NCBI GenBank assembly: GCA_021790455.1
Contig: JAJYDY010000007.1
Location: 1-33,565, forward strand
From: Microcaldota archaeon
Lineage (GTDB): Archaea; Micrarchaeota; Micrarchaeia; Micrarchaeales; Micrarchaeaceae
Length of the DNA stretch: 33,565 nucleotides
Reading direction: 5' to 3'
Part shown: piece by piece, positions 23,355 through 30,889 of the stretch
How positions within the stretch are numbered: the stretch's first letter is position 1
Layout of the letters: every line of letters starts with the position of its first letter
Position numbers and translations under genes: made by a program
Notes under the pieces: model-generated
The model's input: only the letters and a program-made list of their open reading frames with translations
Databases searched by the model: none
What the model was told of the DNA's origin: nothing

Positions 23355-24074
23355 TCAGACCGGCACGGCTCCAATGAAGTAGCCTATCAGGTATCCGGCG
23401 ACTCCTGCTGCCATGCCTATTATAAGCATCTCGAGTCCGCTCTTCCAGAGGGAGCCTATGGTTACCTTTGCCTCGTAGTAACCGATTACAAATAAGGTTA
23501 TCGCGCTAAGCACTATCGATGCAACTATTCCGCCATGAACGCTTCCGGAGAAGAAGAATGGGAGTATTGGGATGATCGAGCCGAAGACTGTGGCCAGCAG
23601 GACTACGGAGAAGCTCCGCCTCGCCTCATTCTTCCCGACCGGAGACAGATTCAGCTCGTGCGCCATCATGAATTCGAGCCAGGCCTTCCTGTTCTTGCAG
23701 ATCTTTCCAGTCATAAGCTCGAGTTCTTTGCCCTTGTAGCCCCACCTCTTGAATATGGTCCGCACCTCCTCCCGCTCGGCCTGAGGGATTTCCTCCACCT
23801 CGCGCTTCTCCCTCTCCATCTCCTTGAGATAATGCCTCCTTCTTGCAAGAGTGGAAGTGTAGGCAACCGCTCCCATAGATATGGACTCCGCTCCAAGTGC
23901 AGCGAGCGCAGCTACGAAGACGATCCTAAGTTCGCTGGTCGCTGCGCTGACTCCGAGGACTATTCCGAGAACGTTAACTAGCCCGTCCTGGCTGCCAAGG
24001 ATGACGTTCGAGAGCAGCGTTGGCTCTGCATGCCTTTCACCATCTGTCCTGAACGGGTAGTCTGCCTTTTTCAC
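23355..24074 (-). CDS. VIT1/CCC1-family iron or manganese transporter
   Basis: This 239-residue membrane protein matches the VIT family, which moves Fe2+ or Mn2+ by proton exchange. The first helix carries LLSNVILGSQDGLVNVLGIV, the second ALGAESISMGAVAYTS, with the family's glycines and the aspartate and glutamate in place. The cytoplasmic metal-binding helices between (about 85-150) are rich in Glu and include EREEVRTIFKRWGYKG and WLEFMMAHELNLS. Three more helices close the protein. The start is GTG at 24074, with TTTTATAAAG centred 26 bases upstream (leaderless). In prokaryotes such proteins usually export or store metal; direction is not readable. Confidence 0.88.
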   Translation of the reverse strand: MKKADYPFRTDGERHAEPTLLSNVILGSQDGLVNVLGIVLGVSAATSELRIVFVAALAALGAESISMGAVAYTSTLARRRHYLKEMEREKREVEEIPQAEREEVRTIFKRWGYKGKELELMTGKICKNRKAWLEFMMAHELNLSPVGKNEARRSFSVVLLATVFGSIIPILPFFFSGSVHGGIVASIVLSAITLFVIGYYEAKVTIGSLWKSGLEMLIIGMAAGVAGYLIGYFIGAVPV

Positions 24075-24094
24075 ACAAGAAGATGGTTCCCAAT

Positions 24095-24105
24095 CTTTAT
24101 AAAAG
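24095..24105 (-). promoter_or_regulatory. TATA box for the VIT transporter
   Basis: CTTTTATAAAG on the minus strand is centred 26 bases from the GTG at 24074, supporting a leaderless GTG start. Confidence 0.6.
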
Positions 24106-24144
24106 TGAGGGAAGGGAAGCCTCCGCGAATTCGGAAAAAAGAGG

Positions 24145-24155
24145 ATTTAAATATT
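24145..24155 (+). promoter_or_regulatory. TATA box for the 24183 gene
   Basis: ATTTAAATATT predicts transcription from about 24176, a few bases before the ATG. Confidence 0.6.
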
Positions 24156-24182
24156 ATCCAAATCACATGAGTTCTAGATAAC

Positions 24183-24554
24183 ATGGGAAGCATCAGGGTT
24201 GGAGACGCAGGCTCGCACAGGGATAGCGTAGCCGTCTACTCATCGTTGCTTGCAAAAGGGAATGTGGAATACATTGCGGAAAGGCTTGCATATGCCGGAA
24301 GCGGCGTTGCTGTGCTCAAGAACGCGAAAGCGGCTATAGAATCCCACATAAGGGGCCTCCCCATAACGGAGCAGCAGGAGACCATTGCAAAAATACTCAA
24401 CGCGCTGATGGATCTTGAAAAGGATTATGGGGTAGTAGAAGAGCAGTACATCAGGGAGAGGATGGATCGCTTCAAGATCTATCTTTACGTAAGGCTCGGC
24501 AACATAATGCTTGACCATGTCAAGCTAATTCGGGGCAAAACAGGAGGCAACTGA
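24183..24554 (+). CDS. Hypothetical helical protein (123 residues)
   Basis: I do not recognise this protein. It is soluble and mainly helical, with NVEYIAERLAYAGSGVAVLK, a middle helix IAKILNALMDLEKDYGVVEE, and a C-terminal region FKIYLYVRLGNIMLDHVKLI. It has its own strong TATA box and a near-leaderless ATG, so it is very likely expressed. It converges on the M16 peptidase gene with five bases between. No motif suggests a function. Confidence 0.75.
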   Translation: MGSIRVGDAGSHRDSVAVYSSLLAKGNVEYIAERLAYAGSGVAVLKNAKAAIESHIRGLPITEQQETIAKILNALMDLEKDYGVVEEQYIRERMDRFKIYLYVRLGNIMLDHVKLIRGKTGGN

Positions 24555-24559
24555 GCTAA

Positions 24560-25813
24560 TCATTCAGGCTCGACTATCACGCTGACAGCCCTATTGATCT
24601 TTAACAGGTCAGCTGCGGACTTCCTTACGCTGTCAAGATCCACCTTTGCGATGTTCTCGTTGTACGCCTCCCTGTAGCGGGGTATCCCGTTGACATAGAA
24701 AAGCCCGGTCTCTATCACTCTGTTGAAGGCGTCGTTGTTTCCCGAGTCTGATGCCTTCCAAAGCTTCTCCTTCTCCCTGTCTACCCTCTCATTTGTGACC
24801 TCGCCGCCAGCCAGCTTCTCGATCTCTTTTGTTGCGAGGTCGAGCACCTCGTTTGCGTTCTTCGGTGACGAGAGCGTCATCGCATACAGCAGGCCTGCGG
24901 TCTTGGAAGGCGACATCGTAGCACCAGCGCCATAAACGAGTCCTTTCTCAAGCCTGAGCTTGTCGAGCAGCATGCTGTTGAGTATATTCATCATGACTCC
25001 AGATGAAACGAGCGGAAATTCATCGCCCGTTCCCTTCAGTTGCGGAATCTTCATGCCAATTACGGTGGCTGTCTGGGAGATTCCCTTCTTCTTCATCCTC
25101 ACTGTTTCTGGTTTCTGCGCTATCTGTGCGATGGGCAGCTGCACCCTCTCCCTCTTTCCGGAGAATCCGGAAAAGTTCTTTTCAGCGAGTTCGGCGGCGC
25201 GCCTTTCTTCCACAGTCCCCCAGAATATGAGAGCTGCGCCTTCCGGGACGAATTGCTCCCTGTTTACATCGAGCACGTTTTCCCTCATTATCCTATTGAT
25301 GTCCGCCTCCGTGTGTATCCTCTCCCTCCCAAGCGGATGGTCTTTGAAAAGTTCCTGCACAAGCCTCATTGTGGCGACCATCCTTGGGTTGTCATTGTAC
25401 ATCGAATATTCTTCCCTGAACGGCGTGCGCTCCTTCTCAAGCTCAGCTTCGGGGAATATGGAGTTCCGCACCATATCAGAAACTAGGTTTGTCGCGCGTT
25501 CGATATCCTTCGGATGAAAACCCATGACGCACGCCATGCTCTCCTGCATGGTGAATGCATTATACATGAAGAACGAGCGCATCTCGTCCCATATCTGCTT
25601 CTTTGTCCTCGTCTTTGTGCCAGAGAAGAAGAGGTGCTCTATGAAATGCGCAACATCTACATCAAACTGCTTCAGCGCGTGCGCCGTCCCATAAGGAAGC
25701 ACGACTCCAACGCCGACATAGTTCGGAAGTGGATACCTGCAGTTTATTACTGTTAGAGAATTATCCATCTTCTCCAGCGTTACAGATAATCCAGATTTCC
25801 AGGGTGCATCCAT
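24560..25813 (-). CDS. M16-family zinc metallopeptidase (pitrilysin/processing peptidase-like)
   Basis: This protein of about 417 residues has the inverted zinc motif HxxEH as HFIEHLFFSGTKTRTK near residue 56, and the downstream glutamate region FREEYSMYNDNPR supplying the third ligand. The second half is the partner-like M16 domain (LLDKLRLEKGLVYGAGATM, with the Arg/Tyr-type LVYG signature). The length matches single-unit M16 proteins that dimerise, such as bacterial processing-peptidase relatives. The start is ATG at 25813, with GGTGAT just upstream; a frame extension to GTG at 25876 is open but unsupported. No signal peptide is seen, so it acts in the cytoplasm. Confidence 0.85.
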   Translation of the reverse strand: MDAPWKSGLSVTLEKMDNSLTVINCRYPLPNYVGVGVVLPYGTAHALKQFDVDVAHFIEHLFFSGTKTRTKKQIWDEMRSFFMYNAFTMQESMACVMGFHPKDIERATNLVSDMVRNSIFPEAELEKERTPFREEYSMYNDNPRMVATMRLVQELFKDHPLGRERIHTEADINRIMRENVLDVNREQFVPEGAALIFWGTVEERRAAELAEKNFSGFSGKRERVQLPIAQIAQKPETVRMKKKGISQTATVIGMKIPQLKGTGDEFPLVSSGVMMNILNSMLLDKLRLEKGLVYGAGATMSPSKTAGLLYAMTLSSPKNANEVLDLATKEIEKLAGGEVTNERVDREKEKLWKASDSGNNDAFNRVIETGLFYVNGIPRYREAYNENIAKVDLDSVRKSAADLLKINRAVSVIVEPE

Positions 25814-25878
25814 TGCATCACCTATAACAAGTTCATTTTCAAGCCTTAATACCTTTCCTACAAGCAAAACACACAAAC

Positions 25879-25892
25879 CCTTTTTATTTTAA
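25879..25892. promoter_or_regulatory. Shared AT box between M16 and dCTP deaminase genes
   Basis: The A/T run CCTTTTTATTTTAA lies 26 bases upstream of the dcd ATG at 25915 and, read on the other strand (AAAATAAAAAGG), about 70 bases upstream of the M16 start. It is the only AT-rich box between the two divergent genes. Confidence 0.45.
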
Positions 25893-25914
25893 CTACGGAA
25901 TCATATGTGGTTGG

Positions 25915-26451
25915 ATGATACTCTCGGATTTCGACCTTAGGAACTACATAGGCAGCCACAGGCTAGTGGTAAAGCCGTTCGAGGAGGAGCTGGTGAGGGA
26001 GAACGGTCTTGATCTGAGGCTGGGGAATGAGATAGGGATCCACAATCCCGAGCTGAAGGAGGATTTCGTGCTCGATCCGTCGAATGAGGAGCATCTGAAG
26101 CGGGAGTACATTGTAACAAAGGATAACGACAGGCTGGTGATACCGTCTAAGTCGCAGGTCCTCCTCACAACGCAGGAGTTCCTGGAGATGCCAGACAACC
26201 TCATGGGATTCGTCGAGCTGAGGAGCAGCTGGGCGAGGCACGGCCTTTCCATGCCTCCGACAATAATAGACGCCGGCTTCAAAGGAGACGTGACACTAGA
26301 GGTGATAAACCACTCGAACCACGCGATTGCGCTAAAACCAAGCGTAAGATTCGCACATATAATATTTGCGATAACGATGAACAGGGTCAGCAAACAGTAC
26401 TCTGGCAGTTATCTGGGCCAGAGGGGAGTCAGGACTCCAAAGCCGCTCTAA
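25915..26451 (+). CDS. dcd: dCTP deaminase
   Basis: This 178-residue enzyme deaminates dCTP to dUTP (some archaeal forms go on to dUMP), feeding dTTP synthesis. Landmarks are MILSDFDLRNYI at the N-terminus, ENGLDLRLG, the RSSWARHGL nucleotide-binding loop near residue 102, and the catalytic region IDAGFKGDVTLEVIN with its glutamate near residue 130. The C-terminal QYSGSYLGQRG lid is also typical. ATG at 25915 is nearly leaderless. The final four bases overlap the convergent DUF429 gene. Confidence 0.94.
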   Translation: MILSDFDLRNYIGSHRLVVKPFEEELVRENGLDLRLGNEIGIHNPELKEDFVLDPSNEEHLKREYIVTKDNDRLVIPSKSQVLLTTQEFLEMPDNLMGFVELRSSWARHGLSMPPTIIDAGFKGDVTLEVINHSNHAIALKPSVRFAHIIFAITMNRVSKQYSGSYLGQRGVRTPKPL

Positions 26452-27239
26452 AGCTTCTTCTGCGATTTCGGCTCCTCGAGCCTCCTTCTCATCGAATCGG
26501 TTATTGGTGTGAGTATGTAGCCCTCATCAAGATTCCCAAGTACCGCGCATCTGTTCGGATGCGCCCATGCATAGTACGCTATGTATGCGCAGAAAACAGC
26601 GTCCATCTCGTCCTCATAATCCTTCAGCTTCTGCGCCTTCAGATCACCAACCTTTACCTTTGTGATTGAGCCTGGCAGCTTCAACGGCGGGTCTGCGCCA
26701 GCGAGCGCCGACATATGCTTCTGGTATTCCCTGAACGCGGCATACCTCTCCGCATATTCCCTGTTTGGCTTTGCCTTGTAACGGATTATCCTGTTGAGTC
26801 CGAAGAGCACAACCATCGATGGGTGAGGGTACACCTCGAAGAACTTCCTCGTCTGCTCGTGCGCAGAGAGGTTTGGGCTGTGTGCGAATCCCTCCTTCTT
26901 CAGAAGCTCTGTCACTACCTCTCCTCTTATCTTTCCATAGAAGGAGGTCAGGTGGCTCCTGTTTGCGGGATGTGCTCCGGCGTCATACTGCCTGAAGAGG
27001 TCGCCAACTATCACCTCTGCTGTCCTCCTTCCCTTCTCGTTAGGGACAACCAGTGGCGCATCGATTGCGATGAGCGCATTCTCGGTACCTACTTTTTCCC
27101 TGAGGAAGGCCAGTATCTCTTCATCAGAGCGAATCAGCCCTGATGAAACCAGTTTCGCCTTCCTGCCGTCGCCCTCTATCACCGCTATCCCGCTTGCGTT
27201 TTTGGTAGACCAGGCAAGGTCGAGCCCCACAAATAACAT
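26448..27239 (-). CDS. DUF429 protein (predicted RNase H-like fold)
   Basis: This 263-residue protein matches the DUF429 family. The first strand carries MLFVGLDLAWSTKNASGIAV with the conserved aspartate, followed by LIAIDAPLVVPN, a second acidic position, then RRTAEVIVGDLFRQYDAGAH. The latter half contains KVGDLKAQKLKDYEDEMDAV, whose acidic residues could complete a nuclease-like site. Family function is not established, though an RNase H-like fold has been predicted. A TATA box (CTTTATATC) centred near 27263 places transcription at the ATG. Confidence 0.8.
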   Translation of the reverse strand: MLFVGLDLAWSTKNASGIAVIEGDGRKAKLVSSGLIRSDEEILAFLREKVGTENALIAIDAPLVVPNEKGRRTAEVIVGDLFRQYDAGAHPANRSHLTSFYGKIRGEVVTELLKKEGFAHSPNLSAHEQTRKFFEVYPHPSMVVLFGLNRIIRYKAKPNREYAERYAAFREYQKHMSALAGADPPLKLPGSITKVKVGDLKAQKLKDYEDEMDAVFCAYIAYYAWAHPNRCAVLGNLDEGYILTPITDSMRRRLEEPKSQKKL

Positions 27240-27258
27240 AATCCTAGATGGAATCCAA

Positions 27259-27267
27259 GATATAAAG
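27259..27267 (-). promoter_or_regulatory. TATA box for the DUF429 gene
   Basis: CTTTATATC on the minus strand lies about 25 bases from the ATG at 27239, consistent with a leaderless mRNA. Confidence 0.6.
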
Positions 27268-27272
27268 AGCTT

Positions 27273-27542
27273 TCAGCCGAGCAGCGTCTCGGCGTTCGAT
27301 TCTGTGACAGCCGACATGGTCTCTGTGTCTATGAAGTCGGATGAATCGTACAGGAACTTAAGAAGCTTCGCCTCTGAAGGCGCATCGAAGACAAGCACCG
27401 CGTCGTACTTGCCAAGGGTCCAGAATGCAGCCACCATCCTTATGTTGTTCTTCTTCAGGACCGGATCCACCCTCTTGTGCCAGCTGTTTGTAACCTCAAG
27501 CGTAGGCTTCGTCTTGAACTTCGTAAGGGATATGAAGAGCAT
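27273..27542 (-). CDS. GYD-domain protein
   Basis: This 89-residue protein resembles the small GYD-domain family, a dimeric ferredoxin-like fold. The family signature appears as AAFWTLGKYDAVLVFDAPS, with LGKYD in place of the typical xGxYD. Start ATG at 27542 has GGTGA five bases upstream; an upstream frame extension of eight residues is unlikely. An AT box (TTTTAATTC) lies near 27572-27582. Function in the family is unknown, and the distance to DUF429 (33 bases) is too great to claim an operon because DUF429 has its own TATA box. Confidence 0.78.
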   Translation of the reverse strand: MLFISLTKFKTKPTLEVTNSWHKRVDPVLKKNNIRMVAAFWTLGKYDAVLVFDAPSEAKLLKFLYDSSDFIDTETMSAVTESNAETLLG

Positions 27543-27729
27543 TTTTTCACCTGATAAAGCTGCCACGACTAAGAATTAAAAGGTTTCTCATTTGCGGAAG
27601 TTTCTGCCATAATTTCCGCCTTGAAACCGATTCTCCAGGGAATGCTGTTGCAATCCCAGAAACTGGCACGAAAGCAATGGATGGAACCTGATATTTAACT
27701 TTTTCCAGATAATACCAACCATTGATTGC

Positions 27730-28584
27730 TTGATTGCCGCAATATACGAACTGCTCCTTCTGCTGACTGGTTCGGTAGCCGGAGTGGTCGGTGCACTGAG
27801 TGGCCTCGGCGGCGGTGTCGTGCTAGTGCCAATCCTCACGCTGCTCTTCGGAGTGCCGATAGAGTATGCAGCAGGGACAAGCCTTCTCGCGACCATTGCA
27901 ACGTCAAGCAGTGCGGGGAGCGCATTCATCAAGGAAAAGCTGACGAACATAAGGATAGGGATGTCACTGGAGATAGCAACGACCATAGGCGCTATAGCTG
28001 GCGCTCTTGTTGCCGCCATGATCTATGCGCACAATCTTCCGAACCTGATATTCATAGCGTTTGGCGCAGTGCTCTTCCTTTCTGTCATACCATCCGCAGA
28101 AAGGCTTTTCAGAGGCAGATTCAGGCGCAGCAAGCCTGATAGGACCACAAAACTGTTCCAGCTCCACGGCAGATACTATGATATGGCATCGAAGAGGACT
28201 ATAGTCTACAACGGAGTGAGGTGGTACCTTGGCGAGGCAGTCATGTTTTTCGCCGGGATAGTGTCTGGGCTGCTCGGGATAGGCTCCGGTGCGTTGAAGG
28301 TCATCGGCATGGATTGGGGGATGAGGCTCCCCATCAAGGTAAGCACAGCCACAAGCGACTTCATGATAGGCGTCACGGCTGCAGCGAGCACAGCCATCTA
28401 CCTTGCGCTTGGATTCATCCAGCCAGTGAGCGCCGCCCCTGTGGTGATAGGAGTACTGGTCGGTGCATTTGCCGGCGCTAAAATAATGGAGATAACGACG
28501 AGCAACAGGATAAGGCTGTTTTTCATCATCGTACTCGGCCTTGTTGCCCTTGAGATGGTGTTAAGGGGGATTGGTGTAATATGA
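27730..28584 (+). CDS. TauE/SafE (DUF81) family anion exporter
   Basis: This 284-residue membrane protein has about eight helices in two halves. Each half starts with the Gly/Ser-rich family motif: GVVGALSGLGGGVVLVPIL near residues 18-36, and AGIVSGLLGIGSGALKVIG near 174-192. Family members export sulfite, sulfonates or related organic anions. A basic cytoplasmic loop of about 50 residues separates the halves (RLFRGRFRRSKPDRTTK). The start is a TTG at 27730, about ten bases after the transcription start predicted from ATATTTAAC at 27690-27698. The next gene, DUF1634, overlaps by four bases. Confidence 0.85.
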   Translation: MIAAIYELLLLLTGSVAGVVGALSGLGGGVVLVPILTLLFGVPIEYAAGTSLLATIATSSSAGSAFIKEKLTNIRIGMSLEIATTIGAIAGALVAAMIYAHNLPNLIFIAFGAVLFLSVIPSAERLFRGRFRRSKPDRTTKLFQLHGRYYDMASKRTIVYNGVRWYLGEAVMFFAGIVSGLLGIGSGALKVIGMDWGMRLPIKVSTATSDFMIGVTAAASTAIYLALGFIQPVSAAPVVIGVLVGAFAGAKIMEITTSNRIRLFFIIVLGLVALEMVLRGIGVI

Positions 28585-28871
28585 TGGACATAGAGAATAT
28601 CATTGCATTTACGCTCCGGGCAGGCGTTCTCGCCAGCACCGCCTTCCTGGCAGCCGGGCTTGTTTTCATCGGCTTACCGGGATGGCAGGCGGCCGCATCC
28701 GGGATGATAAGCGCCGGCGTGATTTTTCTCCTCGCCACACCGGTGCTTAGGGTACTGCTCTCAATTCTCATGTTCGCCATGGAAAAGAACAGGCTCTATG
28801 TGGCAATCACACTCGTAGTCTTCATGAACCTTCTCATAGCCTTATTTGTGCTTCCAGCATTCCTGCACTGA
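28581..28871 (+). CDS. DUF1634 family small membrane protein
   Basis: This 96-residue protein has three helices (LRAGVLASTAFLAAGLVFIG, MISAGVIFLLATPVLRVLLS, LYVAITLVVFMNLLIALFVL). Length, the TPVLRVLLSI segment and adjacency to TauE/SafE identify it as DUF1634, which commonly accompanies such exporters. ATG at 28581 overlaps the exporter stop as ATGA, so the two are coupled translationally and probably form one transport unit. Confidence 0.82.
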   Translation: MMDIENIIAFTLRAGVLASTAFLAAGLVFIGLPGWQAAASGMISAGVIFLLATPVLRVLLSILMFAMEKNRLYVAITLVVFMNLLIALFVLPAFLH

Positions 28872-28894
28872 AACCGAAGGAAAGGGCGGATGGA

Positions 28895-28903
28895 ATTAAT
28901 AAA
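28895..28903 (+). promoter_or_regulatory. TATA box for the 38-residue microprotein
   Basis: ATTAATAAA is centred 25 bases upstream of the ATG at 28924, the spacing seen at leaderless genes elsewhere in this window. Confidence 0.55.
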
Positions 28904-28923
28904 TCCACAGCTTAATCCTCAAT

Positions 28924-29040
28924 ATGGCAGGAACGCAGCCATTCACTTTCTGCAATCAGGTATATGCGACTGTAAATAACTACCGCTGCACGTGCCCTGA
29001 CCGGGGATGCTTGCGTAATGTCATCGGCTGTAATCTATAA
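28924..29040 (+). CDS. Cys-rich microprotein (38 residues)
   Basis: This small frame runs from ATG at 28924 to TAA at 29038-29040. It reads MAGTQPFTFCNQVYATVNNY followed by RCTCPDRGCLRNVIGCNL. Five of 38 residues are cysteine (positions 10, 22, 24, 29 and 36), arranged C-x11-CxC-x4-C-x6-C, which could bind zinc or an iron-sulfur cluster. The TATA box at 28895-28903 is at leaderless distance, which argues for real expression. It fills an otherwise empty gap between DUF1634 and a convergent gene. I recognise no family. Confidence 0.5.
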   Translation: MAGTQPFTFCNQVYATVNNYRCTCPDRGCLRNVIGCNL

Positions 29041-29059
29041 TGGGCCGCATTCCAGTAAC

Positions 29060-29602
29060 TCAGTCCTCTTCGAGCCTCCTCTTTATCGATCCTATTATCT
29101 CCTCTATCGCTTCGTCGCTCAGCCGCGCGTTCATCGGAGTTTCAGCTGGGTCGTTTGCTATAAGCCCCTCCTCTCCGATGAACCTCCTCCCTCCTCCGAC
29201 AGCTACCATCTGCTCAAGTTTCGGTGAAGATATCCTTATCCTGCTTCCCTCTGCCATGGCATAGAAGTCCTCATCCGTGTCAACGCCGTAAAGCCTTATT
29301 ATCGATTCTGAATCTGATTTAACGAGATATCCCAATGGCCCATACTCCACGTGAATCAGCTTCTGGAAGCAGCCGAGAAGAGCGCTTAACATCTGCCTGC
29401 CAGCGTCGGTATAATCGAGATCGTTTGAGTCAGGATGAGCAGCAAGCAGTTTGCTTTCGAGCACCTTTATCTTATTTATCAGCGGCTCGTCCTCTATGTT
29501 CCTGTAGATCTTCTCTATCTTCTTGGAAGAGGGGTTGACCGCCTCCTTCACAGGCTTGACACCTTCAGGAGTTTTTGCAGGCGGTTCGCTTGGATAAACC
29601 AT
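29060..29602 (-). CDS. Hypothetical acidic soluble protein (180 residues)
   Basis: I do not recognise this protein. The N-terminal 30 residues are Pro/Lys-rich and probably disordered (PSEPPAKTPEGVKPVKEAV). A helical region with INKIKVLESKLLAAHPDSND follows, then a mixed domain (MLSALLGCFQKLIHVEYGPL, then FYAMAEGSRIRIS) and an acidic C-terminus (LSDEAIEEIIGSIKRRLEED). ATG at 29602 is about ten bases after the transcription start predicted from GGATAAATCC near 29633-29642. No motif is informative. Confidence 0.75.
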   Translation of the reverse strand: MVYPSEPPAKTPEGVKPVKEAVNPSSKKIEKIYRNIEDEPLINKIKVLESKLLAAHPDSNDLDYTDAGRQMLSALLGCFQKLIHVEYGPLGYLVKSDSESIIRLYGVDTDEDFYAMAEGSRIRISSPKLEQMVAVGGGRRFIGEEGLIANDPAETPMNARLSDEAIEEIIGSIKRRLEED

Positions 29603-29695
29603 CGAATCAACTGTTAGAGATTCACCGGCGCTGGATTTATCCCTTTAGGTTGAAATCAGTGGATTGAAATTCAAATCATATACCTTGTTTTATAC

Positions 29696-29703
29696 TATTT
29701 AAA
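29696..29703 (+). promoter_or_regulatory. TATA box for the glycosylase-DUF488 pair
   Basis: TATTTAAA is centred 25-26 bases upstream of the ATG at 29725, so the bicistronic mRNA is probably leaderless. Confidence 0.6.
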
Positions 29704-29724
29704 CCTTTATTACAATCTAAACAT

Positions 29725-30240
29725 ATGATAAAATACGTGCTGGCAAGAAATGCAGAGATATTGTTTGTCGGCATCAACCCCCATTACGGTTCGTACAGGC
29801 GTGGTGTTCCTTTCTCTAATAACAAAACATTCTGGTATCTGTTGAACCGTGCAGGCATAATCGACGAGGAAATGGACAGCCTTAGAGCTGATGAAAGCCT
29901 GAAGCGTATATACCAGAATAAATTCAGGCAGATTTACAAACTGAGCTTTACAAACATTATAACTAGACCGTCACGCGATGTGTCTCAGCTGAAACGTGGC
30001 GAAGAGAAAAGTGGAAATAAAAGGGTATTGAAGCTGGTGTTGAAGCTCAAGCCAAAGGTCGTATGCTTTATCGGGAAGATCACGTATTCAAAGTTCGTCG
30101 GGAATAACGACTTTGATTTTGGTTGGCAGAGAAACATAAATGGATCAAAGGTGTATGTGATACACTTTCCAATAAGAGGCTTGGCGCAGGTTAGAATCAA
30201 AGAACTAAAGAAGGTGAAGAGGGTGGCGATTGATGCCTAA
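29725..30240 (+). CDS. Mug/TDG-like DNA glycosylase
   Basis: This 171-residue protein resembles the Mug/TDG branch of the uracil-DNA glycosylase superfamily, which removes mismatched uracil or thymine. Motif A is FVGINPHYGSYRRGVPFSN with Asn at residue 18, the position of the catalytic Asn in Mug; the usual GINPG is GINPH here. NKTFWYLLNRAGI matches the following conserved helix. A central strand (PKVVCFIGKITYSKF) and a late motif (HFPIRGLAQVR) take the place of Mug's insertion loop. The sequence is AT-rich compared with upstream genes. The gene overlaps DUF488 by eight bases. The variant motifs mean substrate choice may differ. Confidence 0.72.
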   Translation: MIKYVLARNAEILFVGINPHYGSYRRGVPFSNNKTFWYLLNRAGIIDEEMDSLRADESLKRIYQNKFRQIYKLSFTNIITRPSRDVSQLKRGEEKSGNKRVLKLVLKLKPKVVCFIGKITYSKFVGNNDFDFGWQRNINGSKVYVIHFPIRGLAQVRIKELKKVKRVAIDA

Positions 30241-30757
30241 AGATAAACCACCAGTTTTCACGCTGGGCCACTCAACACGAAAGCTGAGTGAGTTTATCAG
30301 CATTATCAAAAAATACAAAATAGAAGAGATAGCGGACGTTCGGACAATTCCAAGATCCAGGAAAAATCCTCAGTTCAATGAAATGCATCTCTTCAAGTTT
30401 CTCAAAAAACATGGCATAAAGTACGAGCACATGAAAGGGCTGGGAGGGTTAAGGCGTCCAAATAAGGATTCGCCAAATCTGTACTGGCGAAATGCATCGT
30501 TTCGCGGTTTTGCAGATTACATGCAGGCAAAAGCGTTTAGTGATAGTCTTTCGGCACTAATCAAAGCAGCCAAAAAAAGAAATGTAGCTATCATGTGTGC
30601 AGAGGCGGTGCCATGGCGATGCCATCGATCATTGATTGCAGATGCACTTCTGGTGAAGGGCATAAAAGTAATGCACATTTTCAGCACTACGAACATAAGA
30701 GAGCACACAATGACAAAGAGTGCGAAAGTGAGCAAGGGAAAAGTCACTTATCCTTAG
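30233..30757 (+). CDS. DUF488 family protein
   Basis: This protein of about 174 residues is a clear DUF488 member: FTLGHSTRKLSEFISIIKK at the N-terminus, IADVRTIPRSRKNPQFN, then a GLGG segment, and the hallmark MCAEAVPWRCHRSLIADAL with cysteines and histidine near residues 122-134. The conserved Cys-x-Glu and Cys-His suggest metal binding or catalysis, but biochemical function is unknown. ATG at 30233 is preferred over TTG at 30230; GGTGG precedes it. The eight-base overlap with the glycosylase implies coupled translation and a joint role, possibly in nucleic-acid modification or repair. Confidence 0.88.
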   Translation: MPKDKPPVFTLGHSTRKLSEFISIIKKYKIEEIADVRTIPRSRKNPQFNEMHLFKFLKKHGIKYEHMKGLGGLRRPNKDSPNLYWRNASFRGFADYMQAKAFSDSLSALIKAAKKRNVAIMCAEAVPWRCHRSLIADALLVKGIKVMHIFSTTNIREHTMTKSAKVSKGKVTYP

Positions 30758-30764
30758 CAGAAGA

Positions 30765-30808
30765 TGCCTTGGCCGGGATTCGAACCCGGGTCGCAACCAT
30801 CTTAGCAC
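30765..30808 (-). tRNA. tRNA 3'-end fragment (T arm and acceptor strand only)
   Basis: The minus strand reads a perfect T arm (CCGGG-TTCGAAT-CCCGG) followed by CCAAGGC and discriminator A at 30765. A matching 5' acceptor (GCCTTGG) and D arm are not found nearby; the best upstream candidate (GGCTTGT, about 30864-30870) has two mismatches. A TTGGTA stretch and an 8-bp hairpin (GTAAATTT/AAATTTAC) upstream could mimic an anticodon loop with intron, but the anticodon stem does not pair. The options are an att copy left by integration, a split-tRNA 3' half, or a degenerate tRNA. Confidence 0.6.
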
Positions 30809-30839
30809 TCGTAAATTTTGACATAAATTTACCAACTCT

Positions 30840-30889
30840 CAAGCCTTATCGAACCCACTTGATACAAGCCTTATGAAACTTGAAATCTA
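30840..30889. repeat. Imperfect tandem duplication with 25-base period
   Basis: CAAGCCTTAT occurs at 30840-30849 and again at 30865-30874. The following bases are also related (GAACCCACTTGA versus GAAACTTGA, a three-base gap). It sits directly beside the tRNA fragment. Confidence 0.6.

Noticed and set aside
23108-23374. 88-codon minus-strand frame opposite the 60-codon gene
   Set aside because: Ser/Arg/Leu-rich composition typical of an antisense shadow, with no promoter at a suitable distance.
27588-28019. 143-codon minus-strand frame over the start of the TauE gene
   Set aside because: Antisense shadow; the plus-strand reading has clear helices and both TauE motifs.
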